39,734 nt of DNA from an uncultured Clostridia bacterium (GCA_947589835.1 CANQCT010000010.1:1-39734), one strand, 5' to 3'. Positions 18,872 through 28,315 are shown, numbered from the stretch's first letter. The notes: generated by a model not told the origin, from the sequence alone. Program-made: numbers and translations.

Positions 18872-20401
18872 TTAATAAATAATATGAGTATCTCCAATTA
18901 TATAATCATTAAAATTATCAAGGTCAATATTAATACTACTTAAATATTCATCTGCAATAATAAACGCCTCATTTTCCTTTTTGTTATTTAATCTGTCAAT
19001 AAAAGTAGCTAGGCTATAAACAAGCTCAGAAGAGGTGTTATCTAAATAATCTTGGAACTTAATATAAGTGCTAAATTTATTAGAACCACACAAACATACA
19101 TTATTTTTTTGCAAGGTTTGAGTAGAATAATGCAATGCATCTGTATAGCCAGCAGAAAAACACCAAGAGTTACCAATAACAGAAGTGTAAGAAGTATAAA
19201 GGTATGTAGTAAAGCAAATAAATAGCAAAACATAAATTACACTAATAATATATTTAAAAAACTTGATTTTACTGCAAACAAAATAAATCCCATAAAAACT
19301 AAAAAATAGTGTAGGTATCCAAATAGTGTTTAGCCTGTTAATATTAGCTTCTTTAATAATAATTCCAGGTAATATACTTAAAATTAACCATACTGCAAAA
19401 AAGAAGGTTCCAGTGTTTCGCTTTTCTTTATTCATTATTAAATAAATAATTCCTATAAAGAAAAATATAATAGATATATGATATATAGTGCCAAAAGTTT
19501 TAGTTCCATTCCATTCTAATGTATCATATTGAGTAAAAAATGTTGAAAGTAAATCTTTTGCATTATTAATAGTATTATTTACTATATTATCAGAAAAGAA
19601 TATCATATCATCTGTGCGTGCATTATTTTTAAAATATTGAATTGTTATAGGACCAATATGAATATTAGTTTCAATTTTAAAAGCATTCATTACATACATT
19701 GTAAAAATAGGAAAGCTAAATAAAAAGTATATAATAATGCAAAATATAACCTGCTTTACAGTAACTAATTTTTTTACAATTAAATAAATAGCACAAATTA
19801 AAAGAAATAGTGGTACTACAATAACCGCAACTCCATAAGTATACATAGTTAGCGCAAAGAAAACCATAGAAAGGTATAAAAGCCACTTTTTATCTGTTAC
19901 TCCACGATATAATAAATAAATGGAAATAAGCATAAAATGTGGAAACATATTACAGTCAATAGACCAAATAGATTGAAGCAAATGCCAAGGGCAAATACTA
20001 ATAAAAGCCATTGCACATAATGCTATTTTTTTATTATTAAATATACGTTTAGTAAAATCATAAAAAACAATAATTGAAATTATACTAACAATAAGCATAG
20101 GAAGTCTTATACTTATAAAAGAAAGTCCAAATATTTTTATAAAAAAAGCCATTAAGTACAAAAGCATTACACTTTGACCTGCAACTCCCCAAGCTTCTAA
20201 ATAAACTGGAAAACTTGTGCCATACATATCTACACCACTATCTGCTATTGTTTTAGCATTAATAGCTGTCATTGCTTCATCAATATTTACTTGTGAAATT
20301 GCATAAGGCCATTGAAAAATTCTAACTCCAATGGCAATAGCTAAAATTAATATAAATAAAATTTTGCAAATTACATTTTCATCTAATTTCTTCATTTTCA
20401 C
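18872..20401 (-). CDS. Membrane glycosyltransferase, GT39/ArnT-like (GT-C fold)
   Basis: 509 aa, QVNIDEAMTAINAKTIADSGVDMYGTSFPVYLEAWGVAGQSVMLLYLMAFFIKIFGLSFISIRLPMLIVSI, typical GT-C N-terminus and TM pattern. Confidence 0.8.
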   Translation of the reverse strand: MKMKKLDENVICKILFILILAIAIGVRIFQWPYAISQVNIDEAMTAINAKTIADSGVDMYGTSFPVYLEAWGVAGQSVMLLYLMAFFIKIFGLSFISIRLPMLIVSIISIIVFYDFTKRIFNNKKIALCAMAFISICPWHLLQSIWSIDCNMFPHFMLISIYLLYRGVTDKKWLLYLSMVFFALTMYTYGVAVIVVPLFLLICAIYLIVKKLVTVKQVIFCIIIYFLFSFPIFTMYVMNAFKIETNIHIGPITIQYFKNNARTDDMIFFSDNIVNNTINNAKDLLSTFFTQYDTLEWNGTKTFGTIYHISIIFFFIGIIYLIMNKEKRNTGTFFFAVWLILSILPGIIIKEANINRLNTIWIPTLFFSFYGIYFVCSKIKFFKYIISVIYVLLFICFTTYLYTSYTSVIGNSWCFSAGYTDALHYSTQTLQKNNVCLCGSNKFSTYIKFQDYLDNTSSELVYSLATFIDRLNNKKENEAFIIADEYLSSINIDLDNFNDYIIGDTHIIY

Positions 20402-21903
20402 TTTCCTTTCTTCTATGCTTTATAGATGTTATTAATATAGAAGAAACAGGTATCAGCACAACTATATAAGGAATTATATACCTAGATTTTGCTTCCCATA
20501 ATACGTGAAATGCAAATCCACCTATAAATATAGTAATTAAAAATATTAGTTCAAGAGATAGATTTTTTCTATTTTGTATTAAAACTATTAAGCTACACAC
20601 ACAAGTTATTATTAAAAGAACTTTTTGGTAAAAAGTAAGTGGTGCTATAAAATTTTCAAATTGATTACCGATCAGCAGTAGCATTGTTTCTTATAGCAGA
20701 ATATGTATTTTCAGTCCACATTGAAGCAAGCTTTGAAGTATAAAAATAAAAAGTATAGTCAATGTTTTGTGAAAAATAAAGCAATCTATCTTTTACCCTT
20801 TGCACATATTCATCTTTAATATCAGGATTTTGCAAAGCAGGTTCACTAATATTTGAATCATACCAGCCATTAGCTCTGTAACTATCATCTTCCATACCCA
20901 TAAGAATATAACTTATAATAGGATAAGAACTATTTTTATCTAAGTTATATTTATTTAAGTAATAATTTTGAACTAATGTAGATGGAAATATTGAAATAAC
21001 TATATAAGCAATAATTAAACCTACATTTAATAAGTTTTCTTTCCATGGCTTTTTGGTAAAATCTTTAAATAAATTTAACAATAAATATATTACAGTTGCA
21101 ATTACAAATATTAAACTATTCATTCTCATCATATAAGCTATCATTGTAGATAAGCTTGCAAATATAATATACCTAATTTTTTTAGTTTCAGTGTATTTCA
21201 TTGTAAAATAAACTGCAAGCAAACATAAAGCCAAACTTGGAATATCTCCATATATAAATGTTGAAAACATTGGCAAAGTAATAAAAGTTAATAACAATAT
21301 AAACATTAAAACTTTATTAGTTTTATACTTTTTAGAAAGCTGTATATTTATTTTATATAATGAAAATACGATTAAAATAGTAGAAAAAACATTGAGTATT
21401 CTTAGCAAACTTACTTCACTAGAATGTATTATTTTTAAAAAAATGTTATAAATAAACGAAAGTGTAATTTGATGATGATATCTTTGCATATAATCACCTA
21501 AAGAAATTCCAGGAGAGTAAGTAGGATTATTAAGGGCTTCATAATCATTATTATACATTATTTGTGTTACATCACAAGTAGTTCCACAATCTCCATATAT
21601 TCCAGGTCTTACAAAAATAGGCCATAACATAAGAAATATGGCATAAATTGCTACTGCTATAATAGGTAAGCATTTTTTTATTTTAGGATGTTTACAGTTT
21701 TCAGTGTTATATAAATGATCATTTATAAATTTAGCTATGAAAAATATAAATATTCCTAAAGCTATAACACCTATGACATATAAAATAGAGTTAGCATTAA
21801 TTGTAACTGCTTCATTAGCATCTAAATTTGCTGTAAATGAAAAGTTTAAAATAATAATTATACTTAAAAATAATATTCCAAAAATATATATGATTTTTTT
21901 CAA
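20379..21903 (-). CDS. Membrane glycosyltransferase-like protein, frameshifted
   Basis: ORFs 20665-21903 and 20379-20684 are consecutive parts of one ~505-aa multi-TM protein (…MWTENTYSAIRNNAT / LLLIGNQFENFIAPLTFYQKVLLI…GGFAFHVLWEAKSRYIIPYIVVLIP); frame change lies in 20668-20690. Confidence 0.75.
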
Positions 21904-22030
21904 CTTAAATCCATCCTTTTCTATAATTATTTACAAAAAATAAGGTCAAAATTATTATACCATAAATACTTTGTAAAGCAATACATTCTTGAAATTTTAA
22001 AAGCTACTGGTTACTATGTGATTTTATTAA

Positions 22031-22144
22031 GGCTTAAATAGTACTAGTTTTCTTGTTTTTCAAATGCCCGTTGCAGTTAGCAGTTCATAGAAGAAGGTCA
22101 GAACGGGACCTTTCAAAACTGCGAAAAATAGTACTATTTAAGCC
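22031..22144 (+). repeat. Intergenic structured repeat, copy A (full length)
   Basis: Perfect 16-bp terminal inverted repeats GGCTTAAATAGTACTA / TAGTACTATTTAAGCC; internal CCCGTT…AACGGG. Confidence 0.9.
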
Positions 22145-22159
22145 ATTGGTTATAAAGCC

Positions 22160-22258
22160 AGTTTTCTTGTTTTTCAAATTGCCCGTTGCAGAAGTAGGTT
22201 CAGTGAAGAAGGTCAGAACGGGACCTTTCAAAACTGCGAAAAATAGTACTATTTAAGC
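22160..22258 (+). repeat. Intergenic structured repeat, copy B (left terminal arm lost)
   Basis: Near-identical to copies A and C from GTTTTCTTGTTTTTCAAA onward; left GCTTAAATAGTACTA absent. Confidence 0.9.
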
Positions 22259-22372
22259 AATTATATATAAATCTATTAATAAAAAATTTAAGTATTAACA
22301 AAAAATTAAAGTAAGTATTGAGAAACGAAATTTGGTATGATAAAATATTAGCCAGAAAGGAAAGAGAGCAAA

Positions 22373-23869
22373 ATGAAAAAAATAAAGTTAAAATATATAC
22401 ACATAATTGTAATAATAGTAGGAATTGTATTTCTTAGCTTATCAGCATTTCATAGCAATATTTGGTTTGATGAAAGCTATTCAGTAGCAATTGCAAAACA
22501 CAATTTAGCAGATATATGGAAAATTACAGGAAATGATGTGCACCCAGCATTATATTATTGGATGTTACATATAGTGTTTATTATTTTTGGAAATAATGTT
22601 TTAGCCTTTAGGTTATTTTCGGTACTTGCAGTTGTTATACTTGGAATACTTGGCTATACTCATATACAAAAAGATTTTGGAGAAAAAGAAGGAATATTAT
22701 TCTCATTTTTAACATATTTTTTACCAATATGTTCTACATATAGTGGAGCAATTAGAATGTACTCTTGGGCTTGCTTATTTACTTGCCTTTTATGTATTTA
22801 TGCATATCGCTTTTATAAAGGCTTAAACACAAACAAATGGCAAAAGAACCTTATAATTTTTGAAATTTTTAGTATAGCATGTTGCTATATACATTATTAC
22901 GCAACAGTTACAGCCTGCATAGTTAATTTTATATTATTAATATATTTAATAAAAAATAGAAAACAATACAAAAAAGCATTTTATAGTTTTCTAATTTTAG
23001 CCATTGTACAAGTAGCATTATACATTCCATGGGTATTATATTTGTATAAACAACTAAAACATGTTGGAACAGGCTTCTGGATAACTTTAGGAATTAATAC
23101 ATTAGTAGAAGTTCCAAGTTTTCAATTTAGAAGAGAGTTAGATACCGTATTTACCTTTGATGCACCAACAATTATAGCATTAGTAGCTTCAATTTTAATG
23201 TATATATACATAGCATACCGCATTTATAAAGCTAAAAAAGAAAAAGAGAATATTAAGCCAGGAGTATGGGCAATAATAGTATACCTAGCTGTTATAGGAG
23301 CATATTTATTAGTTTCGTATATTTTTTCACCTGTGTTATATTCACGTTATTTATTTGCAATTACAGGAATATACATTTTTGCAATGGCATTTTTTATGGC
23401 AAAAGAAAAGAAAACTTGGGTAACAGTAATAATATGTGCTTTAATTTTAATACTATCTACTTGGAGCAATGTTAAAAACATATTAATTAATTACAATGAA
23501 ACAAATATGAAACAAATAGAATACTTAAAAGAAAATGTTAAAAAAGATGATATAATTATATATTCTAACATTGGAAATGGTGGAGTAATAGCAGCTTTCT
23601 TCCCAGAAAACAAGCAGTATTTTATAAATTTAGGACTCTGGGATATAATAGAAGCATACAAAGCTTATGCACCAGGAATGGAAACAGTATCTAGTTATGA
23701 AGAAGCTATAAATGGTTATACTGGTAGAATTTGGCTTATAGATTCAGAATATCCAGATTTATATAATAATTTTCCAAAGGAAGGAATAAGCTTAATTAAA
23801 GGGCCAATAAAATTCGAAACAGAATATCAGGGTTATATATATAATTTTTTCTTATTAGAAAAGAAGTAA
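22373..23869 (+). CDS. Membrane glycosyltransferase, GT39-like
   Basis: 498 aa, SNIWFDESYSVAIAKHNLADIWKITGNDVHPALYYWMLHIVFIIFGNNVLAFRLFSVL, hallmark GT39/PMT-like N-terminus. Confidence 0.85.
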   Translation: MKKIKLKYIHIIVIIVGIVFLSLSAFHSNIWFDESYSVAIAKHNLADIWKITGNDVHPALYYWMLHIVFIIFGNNVLAFRLFSVLAVVILGILGYTHIQKDFGEKEGILFSFLTYFLPICSTYSGAIRMYSWACLFTCLLCIYAYRFYKGLNTNKWQKNLIIFEIFSIACCYIHYYATVTACIVNFILLIYLIKNRKQYKKAFYSFLILAIVQVALYIPWVLYLYKQLKHVGTGFWITLGINTLVEVPSFQFRRELDTVFTFDAPTIIALVASILMYIYIAYRIYKAKKEKENIKPGVWAIIVYLAVIGAYLLVSYIFSPVLYSRYLFAITGIYIFAMAFFMAKEKKTWVTVIICALILILSTWSNVKNILINYNETNMKQIEYLKENVKKDDIIIYSNIGNGGVIAAFFPENKQYFINLGLWDIIEAYKAYAPGMETVSSYEEAINGYTGRIWLIDSEYPDLYNNFPKEGISLIKGPIKFETEYQGYIYNFFLLEKK

Positions 23870-23940
23870 AAAATTTTACGTTTTTTATGCAATAAGAAGA
23901 AAAAAGTAAAAAATTTTACAGCTTTTTATACAAGTAAGAA
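23859..23940 (+). repeat. Short imperfect tandem repeat spanning a gene end
   Basis: GAAAAGAAGTAAAAAATTTTACG-TTTTTTATGCAATAAGAA followed by GAAAAAAGTAAAAAATTTTACAGCTTTTTATACAAGTAAGAA; the first unit contains the TAA stop. Confidence 0.7.
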
Positions 23941-23959
23941 AAAAGAAAGGAATTTTTAA

Positions 23960-25510
23960 ATGCAAATTTTTAGTAGTATAAATCAATCAGAAGATATAAA
24001 AGTATATGCTTTTGTTGGACCATCTGGAACAGGAAAAAGTTATAGAGCACAAATGGTAGCAAATGAAAATGGAATTAGTTATATTATAGATGATGGTTTA
24101 TTAATTAATGAAAATAATGTTATTTGTGGTACATCAGCAAAAAAAGCGCCTACAAAGCTTGAAACAGTAAAAGGTGCAATATTTGTAAATGAAAAAGAAA
24201 GAAATGAAATGAAAAAGGCTATTAGAAAGTACAAACCAAAATCTATTTTAATTTTGGGTACTTCAGATGGAATGATAGAAAAAATAGCAGAAAATTTAGG
24301 ACTTCCAAAGCCATGTAAAACAATATATATTCAAGATGTAGCAACAGAAACAGAAATGGAAACAGCCAAAAGAATTCGCACTACCCAAGGAAAGCATGTT
24401 ATACCAGTACCAACATTTGAAATAAAAAAAGATTTTTCAGGATATATTTTAGACCCTTTACAAATATTTAAGTTAAAAGAAAAGGGGGATGAGCCATATA
24501 TGGCAGAAAAATCAATTATTAGACCAACTTTTAGTTATTTAGGAAAGTTTACTATTTCAGATACGGTATTTAGGCAAATTACAGAATATTTGGCAAAGCG
24601 TTCAGATGCAATATATAAGGTAATGAGAACAAGAGTAGAAAGCAAACCAGAAGGACCAAATATATATATGGAAGTTTCTATTAACTATGGCTACAATATA
24701 CTAGAAGCACTAAGAGAATTCAAACAAAAAATAAAAAAGGAAATCGAAATTTTAACCACTATGACTGTACAAGATATAACAATTGTGGCAAAAGGAATTC
24801 ATATTGAAGGAGATCCTAAAAAGCAAGCTAAAACCTTTATTGTGGCAATAGATGGACCATCTGGAACTGGAAAAGGAACTATAACAAAATTAATAGCAAA
24901 GGAAATGGGCTTATTAAATATAGATACAGGTGCAATGTATCGTTCATTAGCACTTAAATGTTTAAAATCAGGAATAAACACATTAGAAGAAAAAGAAAAA
25001 ATTATAGAAATTGCTAAAAATATTAATATTGAAATAAAACACAATAGGGAAAATCAAGAAATATTTTTAGATGAAGAAAATGTAACCACGGAAATTAGAA
25101 CAAAAGAAGTAACAGCCTTTTCTTCGGCAGTATCTTCTATTCCAGAAGTTAGAGAAATTATGGTGGCTATGCAAAGAAAAATGGCACAAAATAAAAATGT
25201 AATTATGGAAGGAAGAGATATTACAACAGTGGTATTTCCAAATGCAGATGTAAAAATATATTTAGATGCTAGCCTTGAGGAAAGAGCTAGAAGAAGATAT
25301 GAAGAAAACAAAGAAAAAGGAATACAAGAAACATTTGAAGCAACTTTGAAAGCAATGGAAAAAAGAGATTATGATGATACTCATAGAGAAGTAGCACCTT
25401 TGAAAATAGCAGAAGATGCAATAGTAGTAGATACTACAAAACTAACTATTGAGGAAGTAAAAGAAAAGGTAAGAGAAATTATTAATGAAAAATATAATAA
25501 TAAAAAATAG
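23960..25510 (+). CDS. cmk: Fusion: N-terminal P-loop NTPase + Asp23/Gls24-like domain + cytidylate kinase
   Basis: First Walker A GPSGTGKS at the N-terminus; middle SYLGKFTISDTVFRQITEYLAKR…IYMEVSINYGYNILEALREFKQKIKKEIEILTTMTVQDITIVAKGIHI (Asp23-like); C-term IVAIDGPSGTGKGTITKLIAKEMGLLNIDTGAMYRSLAL…VIMEGRDITTVVFPNADVKIYLDAS (Cmk). Confidence 0.85.
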   Translation: MQIFSSINQSEDIKVYAFVGPSGTGKSYRAQMVANENGISYIIDDGLLINENNVICGTSAKKAPTKLETVKGAIFVNEKERNEMKKAIRKYKPKSILILGTSDGMIEKIAENLGLPKPCKTIYIQDVATETEMETAKRIRTTQGKHVIPVPTFEIKKDFSGYILDPLQIFKLKEKGDEPYMAEKSIIRPTFSYLGKFTISDTVFRQITEYLAKRSDAIYKVMRTRVESKPEGPNIYMEVSINYGYNILEALREFKQKIKKEIEILTTMTVQDITIVAKGIHIEGDPKKQAKTFIVAIDGPSGTGKGTITKLIAKEMGLLNIDTGAMYRSLALKCLKSGINTLEEKEKIIEIAKNINIEIKHNRENQEIFLDEENVTTEIRTKEVTAFSSAVSSIPEVREIMVAMQRKMAQNKNVIMEGRDITTVVFPNADVKIYLDASLEERARRRYEENKEKGIQETFEATLKAMEKRDYDDTHREVAPLKIAEDAIVVDTTKLTIEEVKEKVREIINEKYNNKK

Positions 25511-25537
25511 TGTTACTAATAGTTTTATAACTAACTT

Positions 25538-25651
25538 GCTTAAATAGTACTAGTTTTCTTGTTTTTCAAATTGCCCGTTGCAGAAGCCAGTTCAAAGAAG
25601 TAAAGTCAGAACGGGACCTTTCAAAACTGCGAAAAATAGTACTATTTAAGC
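25538..25651 (+). repeat. Intergenic structured repeat, copy C (full length)
   Basis: Perfect 15-bp terminal inverted repeats GCTTAAATAGTACTA / TAGTACTATTTAAGC; otherwise near-identical to A and B outside one variable window. Confidence 0.9.
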
Positions 25652-25695
25652 TTTAATATATATAGTAACAAAATAGTAAAAAAAGGTGAATTAAA

Positions 25696-26283
25696 ATGAT
25701 TAGAAGAATAGTTATAGCTTTGCTACGTGTAATTTTTTTAATATTGTTTAGGGTAGAAAAAGTAGGAGAAAAAAATATACCAAAAGAAGGTGCATACATA
25801 GTATGTGCAAATCATAGGTCAAATTGGGATCCACCAATTTTAGTATCTTCAATTAAAAGGGTTTCATACATAATGGCAAAAGAAGAGTTATTTAAAAATA
25901 ATTTCATTAAGTGGATAGCCAAAAAATGCTGTGTATTTCCTGTAAAAAGAGGAAAAATGGACATAGAATCTATGAAATTTGCTCTAAAAGTTCTAAAAGA
26001 TGAACAAATTTTGGTAATTTTTCCAGAAGGAACCAGAAATGGTATGGAAAAGAACGGAAGAGCTCAAAATGGTACTGCATTTATGGCTTTAAAAACTGGA
26101 GTGCCTGTAATTCCGGTTGGAATTCAAGGAACATTAAAGCCATTTCATAAAGTTAAATTAAATTATGGAAAGCCATTAGATTTTAGCAAATACAAAACAA
26201 ATAAACCGGAAAAAGAGCTTTTAGATAAGGTAAGCAAAGAAATAATGGATAACATAATTATGTTGACAAATGAGAAAATTTAA
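25696..26283 (+). CDS. plsC: 1-acyl-sn-glycerol-3-phosphate acyltransferase
   Basis: YIVCANHRSNWDPPIL (NHxxxxD), IFPEGTRNGMEKNGRAQNGTAFMALKTGVPVIPVGIQG; cmk-plsC order is classic. Confidence 0.93.
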   Translation: MIRRIVIALLRVIFLILFRVEKVGEKNIPKEGAYIVCANHRSNWDPPILVSSIKRVSYIMAKEELFKNNFIKWIAKKCCVFPVKRGKMDIESMKFALKVLKDEQILVIFPEGTRNGMEKNGRAQNGTAFMALKTGVPVIPVGIQGTLKPFHKVKLNYGKPLDFSKYKTNKPEKELLDKVSKEIMDNIIMLTNEKI

Positions 26284-26303
26284 TTTATAATAGTAATGTT
26301 GAG

Positions 26304-26322
26304 GCCGAAAAATAGTACTATT
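26304..26322 (+). repeat. Relic right end of the intergenic repeat family (copy D)
   Basis: CCGAAAAATAGTACTATT matches GCGAAAAATAGTACTATT of copies A-C; followed by TCGAG instead of TAAGC. Confidence 0.6.
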
Positions 26323-26381
26323 CGAGTAATTAACTAAACACTATTAATTATAATACATTTAGAAAAAGGGGAAATAAAAAA

Positions 26382-28205
26382 ATGAATAACGAAAACATTA
26401 GAAATATAGCAATTATTGCACACGTTGACCATGGAAAAACAACACTAGTAGATGCACTTCTAAAACAAAGCCATGTATTTAGAGAAAATGAACAAGTATC
26501 TGAAAGAATTATGGATTCAGGAGATATTGAAAAAGAAAGAGGAATTACAATATTAGCTAAAAATACATCTGTTATGTATAATGGCATTAAAATAAACATA
26601 GTAGATACTCCAGGACACGCGGATTTTGGTGGAGAAGTAGAACGTGTTTTAAAAATGGTAGATGGTGTTCTTTTATTAGTAGATGCTTTTGAAGGTCCAA
26701 TGCCACAAACCAGAGAAGTACTAAAAAAATCTTTAGCACTTAACTTAAAGCCAATAGTTGTAATAAACAAAATAGATAGACCAGGTGCAAACCCATTAAA
26801 AGTAGTAGATCAAGTATTAGAGCTATTTATTGAACTTAATGCAAATGACGAGCAATTAGACTTTCCAGTTATTTACGCATCTGCTAAAAATGGAATTGCT
26901 AAAATGAACCTAGAAGATGAAAGCGATAATGTTACTTGCATTTTTGATACAATTATAAATACAATTAAAGCACCAAACTGCAATACCGAAGGCACAATGC
27001 AAATGCTAGTATCTAACATAGATTATGATGATTACTTAGGAAGAATTGCAGTAGGTAGAGTTGAACGTGGCACAATAAATACTGGAATGAATGTAGCTGT
27101 TTGTAAAAAAGATGATAAAATAACTCAAGGAAAAATTGCCAAACTATTTACTTATGAAGGTTTAAAAAGAGTAGAAGCAGAAAGCATTGGAGCTGGAGAT
27201 ATTGTTTGCGTTTCTGGTATTGCAGATATTAACATTGGAGAAACAATTTGTGATGTTAATAACCCAGAAAAAATAGACTTTGTAGATATAGATGAACCAA
27301 CTGTATCTATGACATTTAGCGTAAATAATGGACCATTTGCAGGAAAAGAAGGACAATTTGTAACCTCTAGACATATTAGAGATAGATTATTTAAAGAACT
27401 TGAAAGAAATGTAAGTTTACGTGTAAAAGAAACCGATACCCCAGATAGTTTTGAAGTATGTGGTCGTGGAGAGCTACACTTATCTGTATTAATAGAAACA
27501 ATGCGCAGAGAAGGATTTGAACTTTTAGTATCTCGTCCAAAAGTTATATTTAAAGAAATTAATGGAGTAAAATGCGAACCTATTGAAAGACTTGTTGTAA
27601 ATGTTCCAGATGATTGCATTGGAAACGTAATTGAAAAACTAGGAAGAAGAAAAGCAGAAATGCTTAATATGGAACCAGCGGAAGCAGGACACACTAAAGT
27701 TGAATTCAAAATTCCAGCAAGAGGATTAATTGGTTACCGTACAGAATTTTTAACAGATACAAAAGGCGAGGGAACAATGAATAGCATTTTTGATTGCTAT
27801 GAACCATATAAAGGCGAAATTCAAGCTAGAACAAGAGGTGTGCTAGTTGCATTTGAACAAGGAACATCTATTACTTATGGATTATACAATGCACAAGAAA
27901 GAGGCGAACTTTTAATAGGCGCAGGTGTAGAGGTATATGAAGGTATGATAGTAGGTATAAACTCTAGAAACGAAGACATTTCTATAAATGTATGTAAAGA
28001 AAAACACTTAACAAATACTAGAGCTTCTGGTTCAGATGATGCACTTCGCTTAGTGCCACCTGTTCAAATGTCATTAGAAAAAGCTATTGAATTTATAGCA
28101 GAGGACGAGCTTGTTGAAGTAACACCAAAAAATATTCGCTTAAGAAAGAAAATATTAGATAACAAAACAAGAGAAAGAATGGCAAGAAGAGTAACAGCTG
28201 AATAA
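26382..28205 (+). CDS. typA: GTP-binding protein TypA/BipA
   Basis: NIAIIAHVDHGKTTLVDALLKQS…RIMDSGDIEKERGITILAKNTSV…VDTPGHADFGGEVERVL…NKIDRPGA; full-length 607 aa. Confidence 0.98.
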   Translation: MNNENIRNIAIIAHVDHGKTTLVDALLKQSHVFRENEQVSERIMDSGDIEKERGITILAKNTSVMYNGIKINIVDTPGHADFGGEVERVLKMVDGVLLLVDAFEGPMPQTREVLKKSLALNLKPIVVINKIDRPGANPLKVVDQVLELFIELNANDEQLDFPVIYASAKNGIAKMNLEDESDNVTCIFDTIINTIKAPNCNTEGTMQMLVSNIDYDDYLGRIAVGRVERGTINTGMNVAVCKKDDKITQGKIAKLFTYEGLKRVEAESIGAGDIVCVSGIADINIGETICDVNNPEKIDFVDIDEPTVSMTFSVNNGPFAGKEGQFVTSRHIRDRLFKELERNVSLRVKETDTPDSFEVCGRGELHLSVLIETMRREGFELLVSRPKVIFKEINGVKCEPIERLVVNVPDDCIGNVIEKLGRRKAEMLNMEPAEAGHTKVEFKIPARGLIGYRTEFLTDTKGEGTMNSIFDCYEPYKGEIQARTRGVLVAFEQGTSITYGLYNAQERGELLIGAGVEVYEGMIVGINSRNEDISINVCKEKHLTNTRASGSDDALRLVPPVQMSLEKAIEFIAEDELVEVTPKNIRLRKKILDNKTRERMARRVTAE

Positions 28206-28315
28206 TTAAAACTTATGTACAAATTAATAATAAATAAAGAATATGAACTAATATTTTAATGAAAGTAGAAAACAAATTTTAGAATTTAACTAACAATATA
28301 TAAAGAGGGGAATAG

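Noticed and set aside
20660-20695. Programmed ribosomal frameshift in the GT39-like gene
   Set aside because: No slippery heptamer or +1 shift-prone stop context was found; a simple indel or assembly error is more economical.
22053-22256. 67-aa ORF (MFFKCPLQLAVHRRRSERDLSK…) in the track
   Set aside because: Lies entirely inside repeat copies A and B; arises from the repeat DNA, no RBS, not a credible gene.
23266-23475. 69-aa plus-strand ORF inside the GT39 gene
   Set aside because: Alternative frame of a well-supported membrane glycosyltransferase.
22031-25651. CRISPR array
   Set aside because: Repeats are ~114 nt, few, kilobases apart or adjacent without unique spacers, and no cas genes are visible.
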